Translations under genes and position numbers: made by a program
Notes under the pieces: generated by a model
What the model was told of the DNA's origin: nothing
What the model saw: only the letters and a program-made list of their open reading frames with translations
Databases searched by the model: none
Part shown: positions 25,082 to 34,314 of the stretch, in pieces
How the letters are laid out: the number at the start of each line of letters is the position of its first letter
How positions within the stretch are numbered: position 1 is the first letter of the stretch
Origin: JAPUEK01 sp963815355
GTDB lineage: Bacteria; Pseudomonadota; Alphaproteobacteria; Rhodobacterales; Rhodobacteraceae
Assembly: GCA_963815355.1 (NCBI GenBank)
Contig: CAWFGJ010000013.1
Span: forward strand, 310,001 to 374,000
DNA length: 64,000 nt
Direction of reading: 5' to 3'

Positions 25082-27359
25082 TCAGCCGCATTTCGAATGG
25101 CCACAAGACCCGCAGGTCATGCAGCCCTCGACCATGCGCATGTCATAGCCGCCGCAGCTGGGGCAGGACTTGCCCTTCGGACGGTTGCCCATCGCCACCA
25201 CCTCGGCCTGCGGATCGGACTTAAGCCCGAGCCCCTCGCCCTCGATGAACCCGATAGAGATCAGGTGCCGTTCGATCACGCCGCCAATCGCCGCAAGGAT
25301 AGAGGGGATATACCGCCCCTCCATCCACGCGCCGCCGCGCGGATCGAAAACGGCCTTCAGCTCTTCCACGACAAAAGAGATATCCCCGCCGCGCCGGAAC
25401 ACCGCCGAGATCATCCGCGTCAGCGCCACGGTCCAAGCAAAATGCTCCATGTTCTTGGAGTTGATGAACACCTCAAACGGGCGGCGATGCCCGGCGATCA
25501 CGATGTCATTGATGGTGATGTAAAGCGCATGTTCCGACCCCGGCCATTTGACCTTGTAGGTCTGGCCTTCCAGCGCAGCGGGCCGGTTAAGCGGCTCGGA
25601 CAGATAGACAACTTCGCCGCCCTCCAGCTGCTCCGGTGCCTCTGAAGGGGTCTTTTCCGCCGATTCAGACACCGTCAGAACCGATCCGGTCACCGCGTTG
25701 GGCCGGTAGGTGGTGCAGCCTTTGCAGCCCTGATCCCAAGCGGCCATATAGACCTCCTGGAACGCTTCAAAGCTGATGTCTTCCGGGCAGTTGATGGTCT
25801 TGGAGATCGAACTGTCGATCCATTTCTGTGCCGCCGCCTGCATCCGCACATGGTCCAGCGGCGGCAGGGTCTGGGCGTTCACAAAGTAATCCGGCAAGGG
25901 CGCATCGCCCTTCAACTCGCGCCACAGACGCACGGCGTAATCCACAACCTCTTCTTCGGTGCGGCTGCCATCCTTTTGCAGGACCTTGCGCTTGTAGGCA
26001 TAGGCAAACACCGGCTCGATCCCTGACGACACGTTGCCGGCATAAAGCGAAATCGTGCCAGTCGGCGCGATAGAGGTCAGCAGCGCGTTGCGGATGCCGT
26101 GGCTGCGGATGGCCTCGCGCACGTCGGTATCCATCTGCATCATGTTGCCGGACGCCAGATAGGCGTCGGCCTCAAACAGCGGGAATGCGCCCTTTTCCTT
26201 GGCCAGATCGACCGAGGCCAGATAGGACGCACGCGCAATCGCCTTCATCCACGCTTCGGTCTGGGCCGCCGCCTCGGGAGAGCCATAGCGCAGCCCCACC
26301 ATCAGCAACGCATCGGCAAGCCCGGTGACACCCAGCCCGATCCGGCGCTTGGCGCGGGCCTCGGCGGCTTGCTCAGGCAGCGGAAAGCGCGAGGCATCCA
26401 CCACGTTGTCCATCATCCGGATCGCCAGCCGCACCAGATCGTCCAGCGCCACCAGATCCAGATGGCCCTTGGCGGTGAATGCGTCCTTCACCAAGGTCGG
26501 CATGTTGATCGAACCCAGCAGGCACGCGCCATAGGGCGGCAATGGCTGCTCGCCGCAGGGGTTGGTCGCGGCGATCGTCTCGCAATAGCCAAGGTTGTTG
26601 GCTGTGTTGATGCGATCAATGAAAATCACACCCGGTTCCGCGAATTCAAAGGTGTTGCGCATGATCTTGTTCCACAGATCGCGCGCCTGCAACGTCTTGT
26701 AGACCCGACCGCCAAAGGTCAGCTCCCACGGGCCATCGGCCTTGACTGCCGCCATGAACGGATCGGTGACCAGCACCGACAGGTTGAACATCCGCAGCCG
26801 GGCCGGATCTTTCTTGGCTTCGATGAATTGCTCAATATCGGGGTGATCGCAGCGCATCGTCGCCATCATGGCACCCCGACGGCTGCCGGCCGACATGATC
26901 GTGCGGCACATCGCATCCCAGACATCCATGAACGACAACGGGCCAGAGGCATCCGCCGCCACACCCTTCACCTCGGCACCGCGCGGGCGAATCGTGGAAA
27001 AGTCGTAACCGATGCCGCCGCCCTGCTGCATGGTCAGCGCCGCTTCTTTCAGCCCGTCAAAGATTCCCGCCCATCGAATCCGGAATCGTGCCCATCACAA
27101 AGCAGTTGAACAGCGTCACATTGCGCCCGGTGCCCGCCCCTGCGGTGATCCGGCCTGCGGGCAGGTATTTGAAACCCTCAAGTGCCTTGTAGAAACGGTT
27201 TTCCCATAGGACCGGGTCTTTTTCCACCTCGGCCAGCGCGCGCGCGATGCGCCGCCAGCTGTCCTCGACCGTCGCATCCAGCGCCGTTCCATCCGCGTCC
27301 TTGAAGCGGTATTTCATATCCCAGATGGCTTCAGCGATAGGGGCGGCAAAGCGCGACAT
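25082..27359 (-). CDS. nrdJ: adenosylcobalamin-dependent (class II) ribonucleotide reductase, with an apparent one-base frameshift
   Basis: Reduces ribonucleotides to deoxyribonucleotides with a B12 radical; oxygen-independent. The gene is split: 27359 to 27057 encodes the first 100 residues (GFKYLPAGRITAGAGTGRNV, then LFNCFVMGTIPDSMGG), and the frame from 27031 continues at MQQGGGIGYDFSTIRPRG. Removing one A from GGGAATC (bases 27064-27065) restores GGIFDGLKEAALTMQQGGG and a single ~758-residue protein. Downstream features are intact: NPCGEQPLPPYGACLLGSIN, APTGTISLYAGN, and a Cys-rich tail (CPSCGGYDM to CGSCGHSKCG). Start ATG 27359 has AAGGA eight bases upstream. The lack of further decay suggests a sequencing error or a very recent change. 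Confidence 0.88.
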
Positions 27360-27574
27360 GCGGCAGGTCCTTAACTTACGAAAAGAGGGGGGCGGTTAAT
27401 AGGGATTGTTTCGACCGAAGCCGGAACACACAAGATACGTCCCCAAGCCCGAGGGGTCAAACCGAAACCTCTGCCTTTCCCGCTCTTGTCTCGGCGGCAA
27501 GGCGGCCTATGATCAGGGCACCAATGCAGGACAGGGCCGCACAGGCCCCGCTGAGAGCAGCGGCCGGGGGACTT

Positions 27575-28003
27575 GTGGACCATCTGAACATCGTCAAGCT
27601 GTGTGTCGGCGCGGAAAAGGTCGAAGACCTGACCGACTGGCACCACCTGCACGCCGGGCAATGGGCCCCCGGCACCACCGAACATGTCACCCGCATGTGG
27701 CCGAAACGCGAATCCGAACTGCTGGCGGGCGGCTCGCTGTATTGGGTGATCAAAGGGGTCATCCTTGCGCGGCAAAGGCTGATCGGGCTGGAGCGGCGCC
27801 AAGGGGGTGACGGCATCGAACGCTGCGCGCTGGTGATGGAGGCCGAGGTGATCCGCACCGAGCCCGCGCCCCGCCGCCCGTTTCAAGGCTGGCGCTACCT
27901 GAACCCCGCCGAAAGCCCGCGCGATCTGCCCAAAACCCGCGCGCTGGATGATACCTTGCCTCCCGAACTTGCCCGCGCTCTGGCCGACATCGGCCTGCGT
28001 TAA
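27575..28003 (+). CDS. DUF1489 family protein
   Basis: 142 residues from a GTG at 27575 preceded by CGGGGGACTT; the frame is open further upstream but family members begin with the HLNIVKLCVGAEKVEDL segment. Conserved blocks: TRMWPKRESELLAGGSLYWVIKG, ILARQRLIGLE and PRRPFQGWRYLNPAESPRDL. Function unknown. Probably soluble and cytoplasmic; no membrane segment. The EamA transporter follows after 27 bases on the same strand, so they may be co-transcribed. It is divergent from nrdJ. Confidence 0.82.
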   Translation: MDHLNIVKLCVGAEKVEDLTDWHHLHAGQWAPGTTEHVTRMWPKRESELLAGGSLYWVIKGVILARQRLIGLERRQGGDGIERCALVMEAEVIRTEPAPRRPFQGWRYLNPAESPRDLPKTRALDDTLPPELARALADIGLR

Positions 28004-28030
28004 CCCCCGCTTCCACTTAAGGATCAGCCC

Positions 28031-28936
28031 ATGGCAAAACCCGTTTGGCTGATCGCTACGCCCGTGCTGTTCCTGATTCTGTGGTCGGCAGGCTTTGGCA
28101 TCGCAAAAACCGCGCTGACCCATGCCGAGCCGCTGACCATTCTGGCGCTGCGCTATGTGCTGGTGCTGGTGTTGCTGGCCCCGGTGGCGCTGGTGCTGCG
28201 CCCGCGCCTGCCCTCGCGGACCGAGGCGCTGCACATCGCCATCGTCGGCTTTCTTATACAGGTGGTGTACTACGTCCTGTGCTATATGGCGTTCAAATCC
28301 GGCGTGTCGGCGGGGGGCGTGGCGATCATCGTCTGCCTGCAACCGATCCTTGTGGCGCTGGCGGCACCCTGGACGGTTGGGGAAAAGATCGGCCTGCGTG
28401 GCTGGCTGGGGCTGATCCTTGGCCTGACCGGGGCGGCGCTGGCCATCCTCGGGCGGTCCGCCATTGCGGCCGAAAGCCTGATCGGCGTGGGCTTTGCGGT
28501 CGGCGGGTTGCTGGGCATGACCACCGCCACGCTATGGGAAAAACGCTTTGGCACCACCCAGCACCCGGTCACCACCAACCTGATCCAATATGCGGTGGGG
28601 GCGGCTGTCACTTTGCCCGCCGCATGGGCCACCGAATCCATGACGATCCACTGGGATGGCGCGTTCATTTGGGCCATGGCCTATCTTGTGATCGGCAATT
28701 CGATCCTTGCGCTGTCGCTGCTCTTGGCAATGATCCGGGTGGGGGAGGTGGCGCGCGTGTCCTCCCTGTTCTTCCTTGTGCCGCCGTTGTCTGCGCTGAT
28801 CGCCTGGCCGCTTCTGGGCGAGGCGATGCCGCCGCTTGGCTGGGTGGGCATGGGGTTGGCCGCACTGGGTGTGGCCCTTGTCAGCCGGAAACTGCGCCTA
28901 CCAGCCCGCCGGATTGCCCGCACGGATCGTGCCTGA
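28031..28936 (+). CDS. EamA/DMT-superfamily permease
   Basis: Inner-membrane exporter-type permease of 301 residues with about ten membrane segments arranged as two EamA repeats (about 10-140 and 155-290). Typical wording includes FLILWSAGFGIAKTAL at the first helix and SSLFFLVPPLSALIAWPLLGE in the ninth region. AAGGATCAGCCC precedes the ATG. Substrate cannot be predicted. Its last 39 bases overlap the 3' end of the convergent small secreted-protein gene. Confidence 0.88.
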   Translation: MAKPVWLIATPVLFLILWSAGFGIAKTALTHAEPLTILALRYVLVLVLLAPVALVLRPRLPSRTEALHIAIVGFLIQVVYYVLCYMAFKSGVSAGGVAIIVCLQPILVALAAPWTVGEKIGLRGWLGLILGLTGAALAILGRSAIAAESLIGVGFAVGGLLGMTTATLWEKRFGTTQHPVTTNLIQYAVGAAVTLPAAWATESMTIHWDGAFIWAMAYLVIGNSILALSLLLAMIRVGEVARVSSLFFLVPPLSALIAWPLLGEAMPPLGWVGMGLAALGVALVSRKLRLPARRIARTDRA

Positions 28937-29242
28937 GCCTTCGGCCCCGCCCGCGCCCAACCATGTCAGCTTGTTGCCGCTCAGGTCAGCGGCCCAACAG
29001 GTGGCCGGGTCTTCACCATAGGCAAAACACATCCGGTCCCCGTCAAAGCTCCACCGTCCCTGATAGCCTTCGCCGCGAATGCTGCCGTCGGGGGCATAAA
29101 ACTCGGCATAGCGCCCCGACGCCATCATTGCGCCTTCCACCGTATTGCCGATGATCGCCGCCCGCAGCGCCTCACCCGACGCACGGGTTTCGGCCTGCGC
29201 GGCAAAAGGGATCAAAAACAGAGCCATCACAGCAAAACGCAT
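28898..29242 (-). CDS. small secreted protein, unknown function
   Basis: 114 residues from the ATG at 29242 (GGAAGG seven bases before). Signal peptide about 1-18 (MRFAVMALFLIPFAAQA), so periplasmic or outer. The mature part has two Cys (RMCFAYGEDPATCW) that could form a disulfide, and Gly-rich beta-type sequence. I do not recognise a named family. It lies convergent to the EamA gene with a 39-base overlap, and hisG is 84 bases upstream territory on the same strand. Signal peptide plus ribosome site make it a likely real gene. Confidence 0.68.
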   Translation of the reverse strand: MRFAVMALFLIPFAAQAETRASGEALRAAIIGNTVEGAMMASGRYAEFYAPDGSIRGEGYQGRWSFDGDRMCFAYGEDPATCWAADLSGNKLTWLGAGGAEGSGTIRAGNPAGW

Positions 29243-29326
29243 CGCGCAACCTTCCGCACAGGGTTGCGCAAAGGTTAGCCTGATCCGCCCCGCCGTCAAG
29301 CGGCCCCTCGGGTCAAGCCCCGCCCG

Positions 29327-30037
29327 TCAGCCCGCAAGCCCCTCGGGCAAGCGCAAGCCCAACCGCCCGGCCAGCTCTCCCAACACCGGGCGCGCCTGCG
29401 ACCAGTCCGCCCGCCGTGCCGCGAAAAGCACCGCCTGACTTTGCAGGATGACACTGTCCGACAAGATCTTCAGATGGTTCGCTCGCAAGGTCGCCCCGGT
29501 AGAGGTGATGTCGGCAATCGCCTCGGCGGTCAGGTTCTTGACCGTGCCTTCGGTCGCACCCTGACTGTCCACCAACTGATAATCCGCCACACCCTGCGCG
29601 GTCAGAAACTCACGCACCAGACGGTGGTATTTCGTCGCAATCCGCAGCCGGAACCCGTGGCGCGCGCGGAACATCGCCGCCACCGCGTCCAGATCGTCCA
29701 GCGTATCCACGTCGATCCAGCAGGCCGGAACCGCGATGATCAGATCGGCATGGCCAAAGCCCAAGGGGGCCAGCTCCGCCACCTGCTGCGACCAGTCGGC
29801 CAGCTTGTCGCGCACCAGATCGGTGCCCGTCACGCCCAGATGGATGCGCCCTGCCGCCAATTCGCGCGGGATTTCCCCCGCCGACAGCAACACCAGTTCC
29901 ACCCCGTCGATGCCATCGACCGCGCCGGAATATTCCCGCTCATTCCCGGTCTGGCGCATCGTCACACCGCGCGCGCCAAACCACTCAAAGGTCTTTTCCA
30001 TCAAGCGGCCCTTTGAGGGCACCCCGATCTTCAACAT
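29327..30037 (-). CDS. hisG: ATP phosphoribosyltransferase, catalytic subunit (short form)
   Basis: First enzyme of histidine synthesis: ATP plus PRPP gives phosphoribosyl-ATP. 236 residues, the short HisG that lacks the C-terminal regulatory domain and needs HisZ. MLKIGVPSKGRLMEKTFEWF at the N-terminus, GVTGTDLVRDKL and a PRPP loop-like DITSTGATLRANHLK near 173-187. Its ATG shares one base with the hisZ stop (TGATG), so the two subunits are translationally coupled. Last gene of hisS-hisZ-hisG. Confidence 0.96.
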   Translation of the reverse strand: MLKIGVPSKGRLMEKTFEWFGARGVTMRQTGNEREYSGAVDGIDGVELVLLSAGEIPRELAAGRIHLGVTGTDLVRDKLADWSQQVAELAPLGFGHADLIIAVPACWIDVDTLDDLDAVAAMFRARHGFRLRIATKYHRLVREFLTAQGVADYQLVDSQGATEGTVKNLTAEAIADITSTGATLRANHLKILSDSVILQSQAVLFAARRADWSQARPVLGELAGRLGLRLPEGLAG

Positions 30038-31134
30038 CAGACCGCCCCTTTCAGCGCCGCAACCAGATTGGGGCGGATGATCCCGCCCACCGCCGGGATA
30101 GATCGCCCTTGCCCCAGCACCGCCGTCAGCGCGTCATAGCGCCCGCCACTGGCCAAGGGTGGCCAGCCCTCTGGCCCAAGGAACGAGAACACGAACCCGT
30201 CGTAATATTCCATTGAGGTGCGCCCAAGGCTCGCCTCAAAGGCCAGCGTGTCAACGTCGATCCCGCGTGCAGCCAACGCCGCCAGCCGCGCCTCAAACCG
30301 GTCCACCGCCGGGGCAATCGCGGGCAACATCCCGGTGATGCCGCGCAAATGCCGCAAGGCCGCCCGTGCGGGGGCCTGCAACGACAACAGGTCATACAGC
30401 AGCGCCGCCTCCGGGGCTGCGATCGACCGCGCCTGCGCGTCCTCGATCAACGCCGCCGCCCGTGCGGCGATTTCCTCGGCACCGCGCAGGCCGACAAAGC
30501 CGCCCGCCGCCGTGATCAGCGCCTCGGGCGACCCGCCCGCCAACCGGTCCAGCAACTGCGCCCGCGCGGGCGGCATCGGCGCGCGCCCGGCAAAGCGATC
30601 CAGCAAAGCGCGGAACCGCTTTGGCCGCCAGACATGGCGCAAAAGCGCCGCCTTGCGCCGCTCGGTCGTGTCCAGCCCGCGTACGGCGGCCATCAGAATC
30701 CCGATATCCCCGGTCAGAGGCCGCACCCCCAAAGGGGCCAACAGCCCGGCGAACAGCGCGAACACCTCGGCGTCAGCGGCCTCTGGTGCGCCCCGGTCAA
30801 ACACCTCGAACCCGACCTGCAGGTATTCCTGCGCGCGGCTGTCCAGATGCTCTTGCTTGCGGAACACCTCGCCCATGTAGCAATAGCGCGCCGGATCCGC
30901 GCCATGCACCATATGGGCCTGCACCACCGGCACCGTGAAATCGGGGCGCATCATCAACTCACCGCGCAGCGGGTCGGCGGTGACATAGGCGCGCGCGCGG
31001 ATATCCTCGCCGTAAAGGTCCAGCAGCGTCTCGGCGGGTTGCAGGATGTCGGTTTCCACCGCCACCGCCCCCGCCGCCTGAAAAGCTGCAAAAAGCGCCT
31101 CGGCCTCGGCGCGAATGGCCGCCTTGGTGCTCAT
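30037..31134 (-). CDS. hisZ: ATP phosphoribosyltransferase regulatory subunit
   Basis: Regulatory partner of short HisG; a class II aminoacyl-tRNA synthetase-like protein without tRNA charging, responsible for histidine feedback. 365 residues. RPDFTVPVVQAHM and YCYMGEVFRKQEHL resemble HisRS motif 2 regions; the C-terminal SMEYYDGFVFSFLGPEGWPPLASGGRYDAL is a HisRS-like end. It is shorter than hisS and lacks the anticodon-binding domain. ATGA overlap with hisS upstream and TGATG overlap with hisG downstream. Confidence 0.95.
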   Translation of the reverse strand: MSTKAAIRAEAEALFAAFQAAGAVAVETDILQPAETLLDLYGEDIRARAYVTADPLRGELMMRPDFTVPVVQAHMVHGADPARYCYMGEVFRKQEHLDSRAQEYLQVGFEVFDRGAPEAADAEVFALFAGLLAPLGVRPLTGDIGILMAAVRGLDTTERRKAALLRHVWRPKRFRALLDRFAGRAPMPPARAQLLDRLAGGSPEALITAAGGFVGLRGAEEIAARAAALIEDAQARSIAAPEAALLYDLLSLQAPARAALRHLRGITGMLPAIAPAVDRFEARLAALAARGIDVDTLAFEASLGRTSMEYYDGFVFSFLGPEGWPPLASGGRYDALTAVLGQGRSIPAVGGIIRPNLVAALKGAV

Positions 31135-32627
31135 TCGGCCAGCATCCGTTTGACAGCCGCGACCAGATCGGCGCGCGGAACCTCAATCTGGGCAGGCCGG
31201 TCCTTCCATTCCTCCAGCGTGGCGCTCTGCGCGATCTTCGCCCCAAGGATCAGATCCTTCAGGACAACCACACCCTTTTCCGACTCGTTGCCGCCTTGGA
31301 TCACCGCGATAGGCGATTGGCGTTTATCGGCGTATTTCAACTGGTTGCCGAAGTTCTTCGGATTGCCAAGATAGACCTCGGCGCGAATACCTGCGGCGCG
31401 CAATTCGCCCACCATGCCCATGTAATCGGCCATCCGGTCGCGGTCCATCACCGTGACGACCACCGGGCCTGCCGCCGCGCGGCCCATCCGCCCCTTGGCG
31501 TGCAATGCCGCCAGCAACCGGTCCACCCCGATCGACACGCCCGTCGCGGGCACCGCTTGCCCGGTAAAGCGCTTGACCAGATCGTCATACCGCCCCCCGC
31601 CCGCAACCGAGCCGAACGACCGCTTGCGGCCCTTCTCGTCAAGGATCTCAAAGGTCAACTCGGCCTCGTAAACCGGGCCGGTGTAGTAGCCCAAGCCCCG
31701 CACCACGCCGGGGTCAATCACGATACGGTCGGCGCCATAGCCTTGCGCGTCCAGCAGGGCCGCGATGGTTTCCAGCTCCGCCACGCCCTCGCCGCCCATC
31801 ACCGATGTGCCAACCAGTTCGCGCAGCCGCGCCACCGTTTCGGCCCCGCTGGCCCGCTTGGCGTTGGTAAAGCCCATGACCACCTCGGCCTGCTCTGCGG
31901 TCAGTCCGGCACCCTTGGTGAAATCGCCGCTTTCGTCCTTGCGCCCCGCCCCGAGCAGGGCGCGCACGCCCTCATCCCCCAAGCGGTCGATCTTATCAAT
32001 CGCCCGCAGAACGATGCCTCGCTCGGCCTCAAACCGGGACGGATCAGACGGGTCCAGCACGCCCGCGACCTCCATCACCCCGTTCAACACCTTGCGGTTG
32101 TTGATCTTGACGATGTAGTCGCCCCGCTCAATCCCGACAGCCTCCAAGGCATCCGATAGCATCGCGCAAATCTCGGCATCGGCGGCCACGCTGGCCGAGC
32201 CGACCGTATCGGCATCGCATTGATAGAACTGGCGGAACCGGCCCGGACCGGGCTTTTCGTTGCGCCACACCGGCCCCATCGCATAACGGCGGTAGGGCGA
32301 GGGCAGGTCGTTGCGGAACTGCGCGGCCACACGGGCCAAGGGTGCGGTCAGGTCATAGCGTAGCGCCAGCCAGTCGGCGTCTTCGTCCTGCCAACCAAAC
32401 ACGCCTTCGTTGGGGCGGTCGACGTCGGGCAGGAACTTGCCCAAAGCCTCGACCGTTTCCACCGCACTCGTCTCCAGCGGGTCGAACCCATAGCGATGAT
32501 ACACCTCGGTGATCGCGCCCAACATGGCGTTGCGCTCGGTGACTTCGGCCCCGAAGTAATCGCGGAACCCCTTGGGCGTCTCGGCGCGGGGGCGGCGGGT
32601 TTTGGCGTCGGCTTTGGTATCAGACAT
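31131..32627 (-). CDS. hisS: histidyl-tRNA synthetase
   Basis: Charges tRNA-His. 498 residues from the ATG at 32627 (MSDTKADAKT); a GTG/ATG-type longer frame adds 10 residues. Motif 1 region ETPKGFRDYFG, motif 2 GPVWRNEKPGPGRFRQFYQCD, HisA box GLGYYTGPVYE and motif 3 GSVAGGGRYDDL, followed by GVSIGVDRLLAAL and an anticodon-binding domain from about 400. First gene of the hisS-hisZ-hisG unit. It faces slyX divergently with only 66 bases between starts. Confidence 0.97.
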   Translation of the reverse strand: MSDTKADAKTRRPRAETPKGFRDYFGAEVTERNAMLGAITEVYHRYGFDPLETSAVETVEALGKFLPDVDRPNEGVFGWQDEDADWLALRYDLTAPLARVAAQFRNDLPSPYRRYAMGPVWRNEKPGPGRFRQFYQCDADTVGSASVAADAEICAMLSDALEAVGIERGDYIVKINNRKVLNGVMEVAGVLDPSDPSRFEAERGIVLRAIDKIDRLGDEGVRALLGAGRKDESGDFTKGAGLTAEQAEVVMGFTNAKRASGAETVARLRELVGTSVMGGEGVAELETIAALLDAQGYGADRIVIDPGVVRGLGYYTGPVYEAELTFEILDEKGRKRSFGSVAGGGRYDDLVKRFTGQAVPATGVSIGVDRLLAALHAKGRMGRAAAGPVVVTVMDRDRMADYMGMVGELRAAGIRAEVYLGNPKNFGNQLKYADKRQSPIAVIQGGNESEKGVVVLKDLILGAKIAQSATLEEWKDRPAQIEVPRADLVAAVKRMLAE

Positions 32628-32693
32628 GGGTAAGACCCCTTGCATTGCTTGGCGCATGCTCTAACGGATGGGGCTATGGGCGGCAAGCGGCGG

Positions 32694-32894
32694 ATGAACC
32701 CTATGCAAGAGATGGAAGAGCGGATCGCGCATCTGACCCGCGCGGTTGAAGATTTGTCGGATGTGGTCGCACGCCAAGCCAAAGAGCTGGACCGGCTGAC
32801 CCGCCTGACCGGCCTCTTGGCCGCCCGTGAGGCCGAGCGCGAGTCGATGGGCCACGACGCCCCCGCCGCCAACCAAAAGCCGCCGCATTGGTAG
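32694..32894 (+). CDS. slyX: SlyX family protein
   Basis: 66 residues from the ATG at 32694; a second ATG three codons on is possible. It is a single heptad-rich helix (MEERIAHLTRAVEDLSDVVA, then ELDRLTRLTGLL) followed by a short tail ending PPHW, the signature end of SlyX. Function of SlyX is unclear. Divergent from hisS. Its 3' end overlaps the next frame by 7 bases. Confidence 0.8.
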   Translation: MNPMQEMEERIAHLTRAVEDLSDVVARQAKELDRLTRLTGLLAAREAERESMGHDAPAANQKPPHW

Positions 32895-33253
32895 CAGCGC
32901 GGTGGCTATTGCTGGCCTTGGGGGCGCTCAGCGCTTTGGCCATGGCCTATCTGGCCCATGTCAATTTTGCCTTTACCTACGGCGACGGACATAGCCTGTC
33001 TTCCGCGCTGCCCGGAACGCTGGGGCTGCTTGGTGTGGCCGGTCTGATGGGCTGGATCGTGCTGCGCTGCGCGTGCGGCGGATTTGGCCAACGCGGCCCC
33101 CGGATCGCTGTGGGCCTGTTGGTTGTCGCAGGGCTTGCGCTTGCGGCCTATGCTGCCGCGGTCGATCCGGGGGACGCCGCTTTTACGGTGCCGGTTTTAC
33201 TGGCCATCGTGTCGATCTTTGGCCTGATCGGCCTCGCCGGGCCGCAGAAATGA
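32888..33253 (+). CDS. small membrane protein, unknown function
   Basis: 121 residues if it begins at the TTG at 32888, which overlaps the slyX stop; no clear ribosome site, so the start is unsure. Four hydrophobic segments (about 5-25, 42-62, 73-90 and 100-118) predict a small inner-membrane protein. No family recognised. Its stop overlaps the ATG of the AbrB-type gene (ATGA), which supports real translation and an operon of slyX, this gene and the transporter. Confidence 0.6.
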   Translation: MVAARWLLLALGALSALAMAYLAHVNFAFTYGDGHSLSSALPGTLGLLGVAGLMGWIVLRCACGGFGQRGPRIAVGLLVVAGLALAAYAAAVDPGDAAFTVPVLLAIVSIFGLIGLAGPQK

Positions 33254-34314
33254 TCCGCGGCGTGGACCTTGGCGCTTTGGCTGTGACCTTGGGTCTGGCT
33301 GGGCTGGGCGGGGCGGCAGCGGCGGCCCTGCATCTGCCGCTCGGCTATCTGATGGGCTCGCTTCTGGTCACCGGGATCATCGCGGCGCGCGGCCTGAAGC
33401 CTTTTGGCAAGCCCGTCACCCTGCCCGCCCGGCTGCGCTTTTCCTTTGTGCCGGTGATCGGAGTGTCGATCGGCGGGGCCTTCACGCCCGAGGTCGCCCG
33501 ACAGGCGCTAGGCTGGGGTCCGTCGCTGGCGGCCCTGTTCCTGTTCATCCCGCTGGCCCATGCCATCGGCTATGCCATCTACCGCCGTGGAGGTCTGGCC
33601 CGGCCCGAGGCGTTCTTTGGCGCCGTGCCGGGGGGCCTGCTGGAAAGCGTGCAACTGGGCGAAGAGGCGGGGGCCGATGTGCGCCTGCTGACCGTGCTGC
33701 AATTCCTGCGGCTGATCCTGACCATCCTGATCGTGCCGATGATCTTCTGGGCGCTGACCGGGCAGGCCGTAGGCTCGGCCGGGGGCGCACGGATCGGGGG
33801 CGCGGCCTTGGGGCTGCGTGACGCGCTGGTGCTGCTGGTCGCGGGCGGGGCGGGGGTTTGGGTTGCGCGCAAGCTGCGGATACCGGCGTGGATCATCACC
33901 GGGCCGCTCTTTGCCTCGGCTTTGCTGCATGGCACGGGGCTGGTGCAGGGCACCCCGCCCGGCTGGCTGATTGCGGTGACACAGGTGGTGCTGGGCGCCG
34001 GGCTTGGCGCGCGCTTTGTGGGGATGGAGCGCGCGCTGTTGCGCCGCGCCGCCCGGCTGGCCAGCATCAACGGGGTGGCCGCGCTGCTTTTGGCCTTTGC
34101 CTTTGGCCAAGCCGTCCACGCGCTGGCGGGCGAGCCCCTTGCCGCCGCCTTTCTAGCCTTTGCCCCCGGTGGGCTGGCCGAGATGAGCCTGATCGCCCTT
34201 AGCCTGCATATGAGCGCCATCTACGTCACCGCCCACCATGTCCTGCGGATCGTGCTGGCGGTCACCGTGGCCAAATTCGGCGCGCGTTTCCTGCACCGCT
34301 CACCGTCCCCCTAA
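33250..34314 (+). CDS. AbrB-family membrane protein (putative transporter)
   Basis: 354 residues from ATG 33250, which shares ATGA with the preceding stop; a longer frame upstream is not supported. About nine or ten membrane segments in two similar halves, each with the GG-rich AbrB duplication pattern: RFSFVPVIGVSIGGAFTPE, then FFGAVPGGLLESVQLGEEAG, and later GAGLGARFVGMERALLRRAA and FLAFAPGGLAEMSLIALSL. The family (PF05145) is often mislabelled ammonia monooxygenase; function unknown. Its stop overlaps that of the convergent LysR gene in CTAA. Confidence 0.82.
   Translation: MIRGVDLGALAVTLGLAGLGGAAAAALHLPLGYLMGSLLVTGIIAARGLKPFGKPVTLPARLRFSFVPVIGVSIGGAFTPEVARQALGWGPSLAALFLFIPLAHAIGYAIYRRGGLARPEAFFGAVPGGLLESVQLGEEAGADVRLLTVLQFLRLILTILIVPMIFWALTGQAVGSAGGARIGGAALGLRDALVLLVAGGAGVWVARKLRIPAWIITGPLFASALLHGTGLVQGTPPGWLIAVTQVVLGAGLGARFVGMERALLRRAARLASINGVAALLLAFAFGQAVHALAGEPLAAAFLAFAPGGLAEMSLIALSLHMSAIYVTAHHVLRIVLAVTVAKFGARFLHRSPSP

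Noticed and set aside
27428..27437. NrdR box upstream of nrdJ
   Set aside because: TATCTTGTGT on the minus strand resembles one half of an NrdR box, but the other half and a second box are missing.
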